DNA from: UBA7236 sp964638865
Lineage (GTDB): Bacteria; Bacteroidota; Bacteroidia; Chitinophagales; BACL12
Length of the DNA stretch: 30,352 nucleotides
Assembly (NCBI GenBank): GCA_964638865.1
Contig: CAZXBG010000034.1
Span: 1-30,352, forward strand
Direction of reading: 5' to 3'
The notes beneath the pieces are model-generated. The model did no database searches, was not told the DNA's origin, and saw only the letters and a program-made list of their open reading frames with translations. The position numbers and the translations under genes are program-made. Shown here piece by piece: positions 1-8,743 of the stretch (positions within the stretch are counted from its first letter, which is position 1; each line of letters starts with the position of its first letter).

Positions 1-81
1 CCTTGATCGGCAGCGTCTCACGGCTAGTTTATTTTAATTGCGTGAAGACACTGCCTTTGCATTTTTTATTTCAATAACAAA

Positions 82-684
82 TCATTTCTCATCTTTCCAG
101 TGCCATAAATGTAAACACGCATAAGTTCTATAAGGCTCCCATTTAGAAGATATCTTTAACATTTTTTGCCGCATTTCTTTTTTATCCTCCACATTTATAT
201 TATACATTTTTATCATTGCCGTTTGTATTCCAAGATCATCCACTGAAAATACATCTTCGCGGCCGAGTGCAAACATCATTAACATTTCAACGGTCCATTT
301 CCCCACTCCTTTTATTTGCGTTAAATAATCAATCACTTCTTCATTGCTCATTTTATTTAATTTTTTCGGACTCAACCCATTTGCTATTTCAAAATTTGCA
401 ACATTTAAAATATAATTTGTTTTGGCATTTGAGAGTCCGATTGCACGCAAAACTTCAAATTTTGTTTCTATAATTTGTTTTGCAGTGGGTTGCTTGCCAT
501 TATAAAGATCAAGGAATCGCTGGTGAAATACTCTGGCAACTTTTGTAGATAATTGCTGACTCATTATACTGTAACACAAATACAAACAGATGTTTTTTTC
601 CTGTTTTAATTCAAAAGAATCTCTGTTATCGATAATCGATTTTAACTTTTTATCACGTGATAAATGCAATTGGTATAACGACAT
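82..684 (-). CDS. HhH-GPD family DNA glycosylase (AlkA-like 3-methyladenine DNA glycosylase)
   Basis: Base-excision repair enzyme expected to release alkylated purines from DNA. The 200-aa product carries a helix-hairpin-helix with the core QIKGVGKWTVE (about residues 122-133) followed by EDVFSVDDLG, where the second Asp of the DD pair (about residue 150) matches the catalytic Asp of AlkA. It is shorter than E. coli AlkA and lacks that protein's N-terminal domain, so it resembles the compact MAG-type members. I chose the ATG at 684. The frame stays open to a TTG at 768, but that extension (28 residues) would overlap the promoter of the divergent peptidase gene and looks non-conserved. A weak -7-like TTAATTTG lies upstream on the minus strand. 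The family is clear; the exact lesion substrate cannot be read from the sequence. Confidence 0.88.
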   Translation of the reverse strand: MSLYQLHLSRDKKLKSIIDNRDSFELKQEKNICLYLCYSIMSQQLSTKVARVFHQRFLDLYNGKQPTAKQIIETKFEVLRAIGLSNAKTNYILNVANFEIANGLSPKKLNKMSNEEVIDYLTQIKGVGKWTVEMLMMFALGREDVFSVDDLGIQTAMIKMYNINVEDKKEMRQKMLKISSKWEPYRTYACLHLWHWKDEK

Positions 685-757
685 AAGTTCTAATTTATTT
701 AGGATGCAAATTAAGAATATTCCACTTTTTCTTAGGATCAGTTTTTGATAGCTTTTG

Positions 758-766
758 TATCTTCGC
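758..766 (+). promoter_or_regulatory. Bacteroidota -7 promoter element for the S9 peptidase
   Basis: TATCTTCGC is a one-mismatch version of the Bacteroidota -7 consensus TAnnTTTG, 15 nt before the peptidase ATG at 782. It implies a very short 5' leader of about 10 nt. No convincing -33 TTG was found at the usual spacing. Confidence 0.5.
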
Positions 767-781
767 AAAAAAATACTTTAG

Positions 782-2833
782 ATGAAGAAAATTCTTTTTT
801 ATGGTTTGTTCATTTTTATTGTAGGTAAAACCTACACACAAGCGGTGATGAGTCCCGAATTATTATGGAGTCTCGGAAGGGTAGGGGCGGAAACAATTTC
901 TCCTGATGGTAAGAATATCATATTCGGCGTCACCTATTACGATGTAGAAGCAGGAACATCGGAAAGAAATCTGTTCAAAGTTGCCACAGAAGGTGGTAAC
1001 CCGATTCAAATTACAACGGAAAAAGGAGGGGAGAACTCTGTGATGGCGCTACCAAGCGGAAAAATGGGTTATATGTTCAAGGGTCAGATCTGGCAATCGG
1101 AATGGGATGGAACCGGAGCTGTGCAGCTTACAAATTATGAAGGGGGCCTGAATAATGTCCGATTTTCACCAAATGGTATGTTTATTCTGTTTTCAAAAGA
1201 GATCAAAATGGATAAAGTAATGGCAGCAGAAGTATATCCTGATCTAACTGGCTCCAATGTAAGGATCATAAATGAGCTCAATTATCGCCATTGGGATACC
1301 TGGGAAGATGGTGCCTATCAACATGTATTTTATGCAAAATGGAACAACGGCATTATTACCGAAGAAATTGATATCATGGCGGGTCAGAAATACGATTGTC
1401 CTCAAATGCCTTTTGGAGGTATTGAAGATATGGTTTGGCATCCCGACAGTAAACGCATTGTTTATGTTACCAAACAAAAGACAGGCGCTGCATATGCAAC
1501 AAGCACGAACACTGATATATACGTGTACAATATAGAAAATGGAAAAGTGCAAAACGTTACCGATGGAATGATGGGTTATGATACAAATCCCAATATTTCA
1601 CCCGATGGATCAAAAATGGCCTGGTTAAGTATGGAAACGGATGGTTTCGAAGCGGATAAAAACCGATTATTTATCCTCGAAAAGAAAACAGAGACAAAAA
1701 CTGATGTTACGGCAAGTTTCGACGAATCTATTGATGCTATTCGTTGGAGTCTGGATGGGAAGTTTATCTATTTTACAGCACCAATTGATGGCACAATTCA
1801 ACTGTTTGAGTTGAATGTTACTAATGTTTTAACCAAAGTGGATGAAGGCGGCAGAAAAATAAACCCTGTTCGCAAGATCACAAAAGGTGATTTTGATATT
1901 ACCGGAATAGTTGGTGAGGTAAACGGACAATTGATTGTAACACGAACAGATATGAACCACGCTACGGAAATTTATCGGGTAAATGCTGCAACAGGAGATA
2001 TGACTGCTCTTACAACTATAAATAAACCTCAATACGACAAGATAAAAATGGGCAAAACGGAACGTAAAATGGTGAAAACCACAGACGGAAAGGATATGCT
2101 CGTTTGGTTTATATACCCACCCGATTTTGATCCCAATAAAAAATATCCAACCCTTTTATATTGTCAGGGCGGACCACAAAGTGCTCTTACCCAGTTTTAT
2201 TCCTTCCGTTGGAACTTTCAGTTGATGGCAGCAAAGGGTTATATCATTGTTGCTCCCAACAGACGCGGTATGCCAGGCCATGGAACAGCTTGGAACGAGG
2301 AAATTAGTGGTGATTGGGGTGGACAAGCAATAAGAGATTATTATAGTGCGATTGATTATGCCAAAACTTTGCCCTACGTAGATGGTTCAAGATGTGGAGC
2401 AGTTGGCGCAAGTTATGGCGGATACAGCGTTTATATGTTGGCCGGAACACACAATGGCCGTTTTAAATCCTTTATTGCACATGATGGATTGTTTAATCTG
2501 AATTCCTTTTACGGCACTACGGAAGAAATTTGGTTCTCCGATTGGGATATGGGTGGCCCATACTGGGAACCCGGTGAACACCAAAAAAGTTATACCGACT
2601 TCAATCCTATCAATTTTGTGGCAAACTGGAATACGCCAATTTTGATCTATCAGGGTGGAAAAGATTACCGAACTACCGAAGATCAGGCATTTCAAGCATT
2701 TCAGGCAGCTCAACTACTAGGAATTAAGTCAAGATTCGTGTATTTTCCTGAGGAAAACCACTGGGTTTTAAAATGCCACAATGCACTTGCATGGCAGCGC
2801 GAATTTTACAAATGGCTGGAAGAAACGCTATAA
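782..2833 (+). CDS. Secreted S9 family serine peptidase (prolyl oligopeptidase / dipeptidyl-peptidase type)
   Basis: Predicted exported peptidase cleaving oligopeptides or removing dipeptides, likely periplasmic. It is 683 aa with an N-terminal signal peptide (about residues 1-21, ending TYTQA). A WD40/PD40-like beta-propeller follows, with repeated 'SPDGKNI', 'SPNG', 'SPDGSKM' blades (about residues 30-400). The C-terminal alpha/beta-hydrolase domain has the nucleophile elbow GASYGGY (Ser544), Asp628 in GGKDYRT and His660 in EENHWV, so the triad is complete. Length and architecture fit S9 peptidases common in Bacteroidota. The start codon sits just after a -7 promoter element, and a strong hairpin terminator follows, so the gene is probably monocistronic. 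The exact subfamily (DPP IV-like, acylaminoacyl-peptidase-like) is not settled. Confidence 0.93.
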   Translation: MKKILFYGLFIFIVGKTYTQAVMSPELLWSLGRVGAETISPDGKNIIFGVTYYDVEAGTSERNLFKVATEGGNPIQITTEKGGENSVMALPSGKMGYMFKGQIWQSEWDGTGAVQLTNYEGGLNNVRFSPNGMFILFSKEIKMDKVMAAEVYPDLTGSNVRIINELNYRHWDTWEDGAYQHVFYAKWNNGIITEEIDIMAGQKYDCPQMPFGGIEDMVWHPDSKRIVYVTKQKTGAAYATSTNTDIYVYNIENGKVQNVTDGMMGYDTNPNISPDGSKMAWLSMETDGFEADKNRLFILEKKTETKTDVTASFDESIDAIRWSLDGKFIYFTAPIDGTIQLFELNVTNVLTKVDEGGRKINPVRKITKGDFDITGIVGEVNGQLIVTRTDMNHATEIYRVNAATGDMTALTTINKPQYDKIKMGKTERKMVKTTDGKDMLVWFIYPPDFDPNKKYPTLLYCQGGPQSALTQFYSFRWNFQLMAAKGYIIVAPNRRGMPGHGTAWNEEISGDWGGQAIRDYYSAIDYAKTLPYVDGSRCGAVGASYGGYSVYMLAGTHNGRFKSFIAHDGLFNLNSFYGTTEEIWFSDWDMGGPYWEPGEHQKSYTDFNPINFVANWNTPILIYQGGKDYRTTEDQAFQAFQAAQLLGIKSRFVYFPEENHWVLKCHNALAWQREFYKWLEETL

Positions 2834-2856
2834 ACAAATTGGATTATTATACTTCC

Positions 2857-2891
2857 AAAATGCCTTTATAGAAATTCTGTAAAGGCATTTT
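2857..2891 (+). terminator. Hairpin terminator after the S9 peptidase
   Basis: Perfect 12-bp arms AAAATGCCTTTA (2857-2868) and TAAAGGCATTTT (2880-2891) flank an 11-nt loop, 24 nt after the stop codon, with a T-rich 3' side. The A/T ends make it usable in both directions, but no minus-strand gene ends here. Confidence 0.8.
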
Positions 2892-3368
2892 GTTTTCAAA
2901 CTTTGGCCCAAAATGGGAAAGTAATATCGGAGTTAATCCCTCAAAATTTCTTAAGTATATTTCGAAATATTTATTCGTAAATGATCCTAGGAGATTGGCT
3001 TAAATCAAATCCCATTGTGACTATACATACAAAATTAGTTAATATATTAATAAAATATAATCAAATGATTGTCAATAAAATAGGCTATATTATTTGCCCA
3101 TAATTAATATTATGTTAAGTAGCATTGCATCCAATCGCAAGTTACATAACTTTAAAGTGCTCACCTCTACAATTAAGTTTACAATGGGAAGATATAAAAC
3201 ATTTGAATATTTATATCATCTTTGATTCTTAGTGTAATAGAAATTATTCATACTGATCATAACAGAAGAATTAATATGCAGTTTCCACAAAAAGTTTACC
3301 TTTATAATCAGGATTATAATAATGATTAACCTTAATCAAAATATTCTTAAACCATAAACCAACTAAAA
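2892..3368. other. AT-rich intergenic region without a supported gene
   Basis: About 480 nt between the peptidase terminator and the DUF3575-like gene. I see only short AT palindromes (for example TTAATATATTAA at 3039-3050), an 18-bp inverted repeat at 3302-3319 (listed separately) and one 40-codon ORF (2981-3103) with no recognisable features. The length would allow a long leader or regulatory region for the downstream gene. Confidence 0.6.
3302..3319. promoter_or_regulatory. Inverted repeat upstream of the DUF3575-like gene
   Basis: TTATAATC-AG-GATTATAA is a perfect 8+8 bp inverted repeat with a 2-nt spacer, about 50 nt before the ATG at 3369. Its symmetry suggests a dimeric repressor or activator site. 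It is AT-rich, so chance is a real alternative. Confidence 0.3.
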
Positions 3369-4145
3369 ATGAAAAAATTTACTACACTCTTGATCATCAG
3401 CTTTGTTTTTGTTTCCTCTGCTACCCTTTCCGCTCAGGTAGTTGAAAATGCATTGGAAAACACCTTGCTGAAACCAAACATTGTTAAATTTAACCTAACC
3501 GGACCGGTTATAGGTTATTATACCATTGGCTATGAACGAGTTATAAATCCAAAACAATCTACAGGAATTACGATAAGTTTTGCTCCTAACGTAGACCTTC
3601 CATTTAAAAACACCTTGTTAGACATTTTTGGAGATAATGATGAAGCAGTTACCGCAATTAACAGTACAACCTTTACAAATTTCAGTTTAATGCCGGAATA
3701 TCGTTTTTATGTTGGTGTGAAAGGCGCTCCATTTGGGTTTTATGCTGCTTCTTTCCTGAAATATACACATATGACTCATTCTCAGGTTTATCAGTTCACC
3801 TCAACTGCCGGTGTTGTGCATACACCACTTATTGAAACGAGTTTTAATGGATTTGGTGCCGGTGAATTAATTGGAATTCAATGGCAGATTGGAAAATCGA
3901 TGACACTCGATTGGTGGATACTAGGGCCTTTTGTAGGAGTTTTGAACGGTAAATCGCATGGAATTGACGATATGAGTGATATGGATGCACAGGACAGAGC
4001 TGATCTGGAAGCTGATATAGAGGGAGTGCCTATTCCGGGTTGGACAATTGATGCAACGGTTGCAGAAGGAACTATAGATGTAGATCTTGGTGGTCTCTTT
4101 TTTGGAACCAGGATATTTGGATTGAATTTGGGGGTAAGGTTTTAA
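3369..4145 (+). CDS. Outer-membrane beta-barrel-like protein (DUF3575-like)
   Basis: 258 aa with a clear signal peptide (residues 1-22, ending TLSAQ). The mature start resembles DUF3575 proteins of Bacteroidota: a lead-in PNIVKFNLTGP, then GYYTIGYERVI, followed by alternating hydrophobic strands. The chain ends in Phe (LNLGVRF), the usual terminal aromatic of outer-membrane barrels. An acidic loop (GIDDMSDMDAQDRADLEAD, about residues 198-216) would lie outside a barrel strand. The function is unknown; a small porin-like or structural outer-membrane role is the most that can be said. It stands alone between a long upstream gap and a terminator. Confidence 0.72.
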   Translation: MKKFTTLLIISFVFVSSATLSAQVVENALENTLLKPNIVKFNLTGPVIGYYTIGYERVINPKQSTGITISFAPNVDLPFKNTLLDIFGDNDEAVTAINSTTFTNFSLMPEYRFYVGVKGAPFGFYAASFLKYTHMTHSQVYQFTSTAGVVHTPLIETSFNGFGAGELIGIQWQIGKSMTLDWWILGPFVGVLNGKSHGIDDMSDMDAQDRADLEADIEGVPIPGWTIDATVAEGTIDVDLGGLFFGTRIFGLNLGVRF

Positions 4146-4161
4146 GTAAATTTATTTCAAT

Positions 4162-4199
4162 AAAAAAGGGGATCATATTTGACAATGATCCCCTTTTTT
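4162..4199. terminator. Bidirectional terminator between convergent genes
   Basis: GGGGATCAT (4168-4176) pairs with ATGATCCCC (4185-4193), with an A6 tract before and a T6 tract after. It therefore ends the plus-strand outer-membrane gene and, read in reverse, the gyrA-TPR transcript whose last stop codon is at 4215. Confidence 0.85.
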
Positions 4200-4214
4200 A
4201 TTATATTTTGACAT

Positions 4215-5554
4215 TTAATTTCCAAGCAATTGTTTCATTGCTTCCGCTTTCTCCTTTTGGTTAGTTCTTACATAAATCTCTTTAAGTGCCAACATACAAT
4301 CGGTATTTTTTGGATCGATGCGGTGACCATTTTCAAAATAAGGCAAAGCCTGCATATAAAGCTTATTCCTTTCTACAGATAGTTTTTGATATTCCGCTTC
4401 CTTTTCCAAAGGCAACGCATTCATTGTTTTATTAATCTCGATAGCAGTATTATAATAAAGTGCTCCTGCATTCAAGTTGATATCAAATCGTTCGGGATCA
4501 AAAGATAATGCCTTGTCGTAGGCTCTGATTGATGCATCAAAATGCTGCTGGCTATTGAGCGAATCCAGTTTTATTAATTCGCTATGGGTGGTGCCCAAAA
4601 CAAAATATAATTCGGTGTTTTTATTGTCAAGGCTAATAGCATTATCCAATTTACTCACCAGAACATCCAACTTGTTTTGCGTCAAATAATAATTGAGTTC
4701 CGCTGTAACGATTTCCTTATCCTGTGGGAAATTTTTACGACCTTCTTCAAGAATAGCCAATGCTNNNNNNNNNNNNNNNNNNNNNNNNNNNNNNNNNNNN
4801 NNNNNNNNNNNNNNNNNNNNNNNNNNNNNNNNNNNNNNNNNNNNNNNNNNNNNNNNNNNNNNNNGATTTCCTTATCCTGTGGGAAATTTTTACGACCTTC
4901 TTCAAGAATAGCCAATGCTTCCTCGGTTCTGCCGGCTTCCAGGTAAATATTCGACAACTTTGAATACAGATAGGTTTCACTGTATTTCATTTCCACTAAT
5001 TTCTGATAAGCAGCTACGGCTTCTGTTGTTCTACCGGTTCTTTCCGCCATTAAACCCATGTTAAAGATTACTCCGGTATCCAGTACTGCCAAAGGAAATG
5101 CATCTATTTGCAGCAAATTTGCCTCATGTGCTTTTGCAAAATTTACATAGGCAACTTCGCTGTTTCCTGCACTATATGCAGTTGCTCCGCGTGAAAAATA
5201 GAGATTATAGGTGGTAAACAACTCGCCACCAATATCGGTCTTGTAATTTTTAACATCCGACATTTCCATCGCAGTTTTAAACGACTGCAAGGCTGTTCCA
5301 ATTGGATCGGTAACATTCGAAAATTGCCCGGTAGTATCCAGTGCTATTGCATTATAGATTTTACCTCTTAAATACCATGTTTTTGCCTGAACCGCTGTTT
5401 TTTCATTCAGAATTGCCTCGTCTATTGCAACACGTGCCTTTTCATATTCCTTATTGAATTCAGCATTGGAGGCTGTTACCACTTTGCTGTTTTGCGCGTT
5501 TACAACTGTGGTAAACAAAACTGCTATCATAAAAAAACCTGTAAATAGTTTCAC
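4215..5554 (-). CDS. Secreted tetratricopeptide-repeat protein, interrupted by an assembly gap
   Basis: The gene starts with GTG at 5554 and encodes a signal peptide (about residues 1-20, ending VVNAQ) followed by TPR helices, visible in stretches such as AVAAYQKLVE, LYSKLSNIYLEAGRTEEALA and SIRAYDKALSFDPERFD. Protein scaffolding is the usual TPR role; no enzyme domain is seen. A 100-N gap (4765-4864) splits it and throws the halves out of frame. The 55 bp on each side of the gap are identical; removing the Ns and one copy (155 bp) gives 1185 bp, an open frame of 394 aa joining NFPQDKEI to VTAELNYY. The true gene is therefore almost certainly intact. It lies 35 bp downstream of gyrA on the same strand, so co-transcription is likely. 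From memory, a TPR gene after gyrA is frequent in Bacteroidota. Confidence 0.85.
4710..4919. other. Scaffold gap flanked by an identical 55-bp overlap
   Basis: Positions 4765-4864 are exactly 100 N. The 55 bases before the gap (4710-4764) are identical to the 55 bases after it (4865-4919). This is the pattern left when two contigs overlapping by a k-mer of 55 are scaffolded with a default 100-N spacer and not merged. It is not a biological repeat on present evidence. Confidence 0.93.
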
Positions 5555-5589
5555 GTTTTTAGTAGTTTATTGTTTTAATTATCAATTGT

Positions 5590-8169
5590 TTATGTTAATT
5601 CATCTATATTATTAGATTCGGTAGATTCTCCACCGTTTTCCCCTTCATTTCCATTTGGTCCGTTTTCCTCATCAATACCATTTTCCGGTTCCTCCACCTC
5701 TTCATCCTTTTGGATCCTAGTTACGGATGCTATTCGGTCACCCTCTCTCAAATTGATCAGCCTCACTCCTTGCGTTGCTCTGCCCATCACTCTCAGCTCA
5801 TCAATTCCCATTCTTATGGCCAATCCTGATTCACAAATTATCATCAGGTCGTCTTCATTGGTAACATCTTTAATCGTGATCAGATTGCCTGTTTTCGGCG
5901 TGATCTTTAAAGTGGTTACACCCTTTCCGCCCCTGTTTGTAATTCTGTATTCCTGTTCACCGGTATCAAGATCAACTAACTGACTTCTTTTTCCATATCC
6001 ATTCTCACTCACAACCAGCACTGATTTTTCTTCATCGCCCTTTTCAACAGTTATCATGCCAACTACTTCATCATTTTTGCCGGCAAGCACTATACCCCTC
6101 ACTCCTGTTGCGCTTCGGCCCATTGGACGCACCTTTTCTTCCGGGAAACGAATTGCTCTTCCGCTCTTCACAGCAAGCATGATCTCACAATTTCCATTGG
6201 TCAACCGCACTTCCAGCAATTCATCATCATCGTTGATATTGATTGCGACAATTCCATTTGCCCTTGGGCGACTGAATGCCTCAACTGTTGTTTTCTTAAT
6301 CGTTCCTTTTTTAGTACAGAAAACCAGATAATGCGAATTTATAAAGGCTTCATCTTCAAGATCATGAATATCAATATATGCCATTACCTTATCATCAGCC
6401 GGTAAGGAAATAAGATTCTGTATCGCTCTACCCTTTGAAGTTCTGCTTCCTTCCGGGATTTGATAAACCGGAAGCCAGAAACAACGTCCCTGTTGTGTAA
6501 AGAACAACATCGTATCGTGGGTGGATGCTATAAGTAAGTGTTCGATAAAATCTTCCTCTCTGGAAGCACTTCCTTTTGCACCTCTTCCTCCGCGGCCTTG
6601 CTTGCGGTATTCGGTAAGGGCTGTGCGTTTAACATAACCCAAATGTGAAATGGTGATAGCAACATCTTCTTCCTCGATAAGATCCTCGATGCTCATTTCC
6701 CCTTCATTGGCTACAATATTTGTTCTTCTTGCATCTCCGTATTTCGCTTTTACTTCGAGCGTTTCATCGATAATGATCTGAAAACGCATTTCCTCATTGC
6801 CTAGTATTTCTTTCAAACGGCCAATTAAAGCCATTATTTCGTTGTATTCTTCGCGAATTTTATCTCTTTCTAAACCTGTTAAACGTTGTAAACGCATTTC
6901 GAGGATAGCCTTAGCCTGAATTTCGCTTAACGCAAAATTGGATACCAATCCTTCTTTTGCTTCATCCGGCGTTTTTGATCCGCGAATTAATGCTATTACC
7001 TGATCTAAATGATCTAATGCGATGAGTAATCCCTCAAGAATATGCGCTCTTTCCTCAGCTTTTCTAAGGTCATATTGTGTTCTTTTTACAATTACTTCGT
7101 GACGAAACTCCACAAAATTGGAAATCAACTGCTTCAGATTCAGCAATTTTGGTCTTCCATGCACCAAACAAATATTGTTTACTCCATAAGAGGATTGCAA
7201 TGGCGTGTACTTGTAAAGCTGATTTAGCACCACACTTGCAACTGCATCCTTCTTCACCTCAACTACCACCCGTAAACCATCGCGGTCGGAATAATCGTTG
7301 GCATCAGAAATGCCTTCAATTTTTTTCTCATGAACAAGTTCAGAAATTTTGGTAATGAGCAATGCTTTATTCACCTGATAAGGCAATTCCGTGATCACAA
7401 TATGTTCTCTGCCATTTGGCATAGCTTCAATGTTTGCAACACCTCTAACCACTATCTTTCCTCGTCCGGTCTCAAAACTTTCTCTGATGCCTTCAATTCC
7501 ATAAATGGTAGAACCTGTTGGAAAATCGGGTCCTTTGATGAACTGCATGAGTTCCGGTATACTGATTTCCTTGTTTTTTATGTATTCGATAATTCCATCA
7601 CAAACTTCAGAAAGGTTATGGGGAAGGATATTAGTTGCCATACCTACTGCAATTCCTGAAGAGCCATTCATTAATAGATTGGGAATCTTGGAGGGCAGAA
7701 CAGTTGGTTCTTCTAAGGTATCATCAAAATTGGGAGAAAAGTCAACGGTTTCTTTTTCGATATCCGCTAATATTTCATGTGTTATTTTTTCAAATCTCGC
7801 TTCTGTATAACGCATTGCTGCGGGACTGTCGCCATCAATGGATCCGAAGTTTCCCTGGCCATCGATAAGCGTATATCGCATGCTCCATTCCTGTGCCATA
7901 CGAACCATAGCATCGTACACGGACGTGTCGCCATGCGGGTGATACTTACCAAGCACCTCTCCCACTATTCTGGCAGATTTTTTATAGGGTTTGTTGAAAT
8001 CCATTCCGAGATCGTGCATTCCGTATAAAACCCTTCTGTGCACCGGTTTCAGACCGTCTCTAACGTCAGGAATTGCACGTGCAACAATTACCGACATGGA
8101 ATAGTCGATATACGCGGTTTTCATTTCATCTTCAATATTGATCGGTATTATTTTTTCGCCGTCAGCCAT
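5590..8169 (-). CDS. gyrA: DNA gyrase subunit A
   Basis: Breakage-reunion subunit of the A2B2 type II topoisomerase that introduces negative supercoils using ATP hydrolysed by GyrB. The 859-aa product has the winged-helix region with AMRYTEARF, placing the DNA-linking Tyr at residue 121. The quinolone-determining region reads HPHGDTSVYDAM, with Thr82 and Asp86 at the positions of E. coli Ser83 and Asp87. The C-terminal beta-pinwheel carries the GyrA box QGRGGRG (residues 524-530), which separates it from ParC. The last ~40 residues are a low-complexity acidic tail rich in Glu, Asn and Gly. It has its own likely promoter at 8211-8218 and is followed by the TPR gene. GyrB is not in the window. 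Confidence 0.98.
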   Translation of the reverse strand: MADGEKIIPINIEDEMKTAYIDYSMSVIVARAIPDVRDGLKPVHRRVLYGMHDLGMDFNKPYKKSARIVGEVLGKYHPHGDTSVYDAMVRMAQEWSMRYTLIDGQGNFGSIDGDSPAAMRYTEARFEKITHEILADIEKETVDFSPNFDDTLEEPTVLPSKIPNLLMNGSSGIAVGMATNILPHNLSEVCDGIIEYIKNKEISIPELMQFIKGPDFPTGSTIYGIEGIRESFETGRGKIVVRGVANIEAMPNGREHIVITELPYQVNKALLITKISELVHEKKIEGISDANDYSDRDGLRVVVEVKKDAVASVVLNQLYKYTPLQSSYGVNNICLVHGRPKLLNLKQLISNFVEFRHEVIVKRTQYDLRKAEERAHILEGLLIALDHLDQVIALIRGSKTPDEAKEGLVSNFALSEIQAKAILEMRLQRLTGLERDKIREEYNEIMALIGRLKEILGNEEMRFQIIIDETLEVKAKYGDARRTNIVANEGEMSIEDLIEEEDVAITISHLGYVKRTALTEYRKQGRGGRGAKGSASREEDFIEHLLIASTHDTMLFFTQQGRCFWLPVYQIPEGSRTSKGRAIQNLISLPADDKVMAYIDIHDLEDEAFINSHYLVFCTKKGTIKKTTVEAFSRPRANGIVAININDDDELLEVRLTNGNCEIMLAVKSGRAIRFPEEKVRPMGRSATGVRGIVLAGKNDEVVGMITVEKGDEEKSVLVVSENGYGKRSQLVDLDTGEQEYRITNRGGKGVTTLKITPKTGNLITIKDVTNEDDLMIICESGLAIRMGIDELRVMGRATQGVRLINLREGDRIASVTRIQKDEEVEEPENGIDEENGPNGNEGENGGESTESNNIDELT

Positions 8170-8210
8170 ATCTTTTTTCTTCTAGGTAGAGTATAATTTT
8201 TTACTTCACG

Positions 8211-8218
8211 CAAAGGTA
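8211..8218 (-). promoter_or_regulatory. Bacteroidota -7 promoter element for gyrA
   Basis: On the minus strand this reads TACCTTTG, an exact match to TAnnTTTG, about 40 nt upstream of the gyrA start at 8169. A -33 TTG at ideal distance was not evident. Confidence 0.55.
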
Positions 8219-8536
8219 ACTAAAAGTGCCATCATTACACAGTTTCAAAGCCTGTTTTATTGTCAAGTTTTCAACATCTTTTGAAGATAAAAACAAGCCC
8301 TTAAATTTGGTAAATTCGATAAATTATTCCATGTTATTTGCTCACAAATACCGGATTGTTATAAAAAAGTGTCAACGGTTTAATTTTTAAACCTCAATAG
8401 TTTAAAAAAAAATTGAAATTATTTTGAATTTGGGAGCATGTTTTACTACAATAATAAAGCAATTTAATTTTATAATTTATTCAATTACAATAACATATAA
8501 ATTAAAAATTTTGGAGATTTTATAAATTAATCTCAA

Positions 8537-8579
8537 TCAAAAAAATACAGGGGTCTCCACTTTCGTGAAACGACCCCTG
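8537..8579 (-). terminator. Intrinsic terminator, minus strand
   Basis: Perfect 8-bp arms CAGGGGTC (8548-8555) and GACCCCTG (8572-8579), with an inner CAC/GTG pairing around a TTTC loop. On the minus strand the hairpin is followed by TATTTTTTTGA, a good U-tract. It lies 165 nt after the stop codon of the ABC exporter, so it ends either a long 3' UTR or a separate short RNA. Confidence 0.72.
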
Positions 8580-8611
8580 ATCCCCATGAAAACACACAAC
8601 TCTATAACGGA
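8537..8611 (-). ncRNA. Candidate small RNA ending at the terminator (speculative)
   Basis: A -7-like element TTATTTTG (minus strand, plus coordinates 8618-8625) lies about 40-80 nt upstream of the terminator, giving a possible RNA of about 75 nt with no reading frame. The element differs from consensus at one position and no -33 TTG was found. The simpler alternative is that this is just the 3' UTR of the ABC exporter. I do not recognise any known RNA family. Confidence 0.2.
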
Positions 8612-8743
8612 ACTGTGCAAAATAAGTTTACGGTACTCCGTTAAATTTCGTTAATTATTAGGTGTTTATATGTGACTCTAAGGTTCTGATGGCAATTTAT
8701 GTTGAAATTTTGAGGCGTTAAACAATGCATTCAAGCAAACCGT

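Larger units (their letters stand above)
8219..8743. other. Intergenic region between the ABC exporter and gyrA
   Basis: About 525 nt, very AT-rich between 8390 and 8545. It holds a minus-strand terminator hairpin (8537-8579), a possible short RNA upstream of it, and a 7-bp inverted repeat TAACGGA/TCCGTTA (8605-8611 and 8637-8643). No protein-coding gene is supported. Confidence 0.6.

Noticed and set aside
1244..1552. 102-aa ORF antisense to the S9 peptidase
   Set aside because: Shadow frame opposite propeller repeats with no domain, promoter or codon support.
2981..3103. 40-codon ORF on the plus strand in the long intergenic region
   Set aside because: Begins with ATG and has a weak -7-like TATATTTC upstream, but there is no recognisable motif, and an ORF of this size is expected by chance here.
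4710..4919. Apparent direct repeat / TPR-unit duplication
   Set aside because: The copies are exactly 55 bp, not a multiple of a 102-bp TPR unit, sit precisely at both ends of a 100-N gap, and collapsing them restores the frame; an assembly overlap explains everything.
4215..5554. TPR gene as a frameshifted pseudogene or two genes
   Set aside because: The frame change comes only from the unresolved gap; the collapsed sequence is one open frame.
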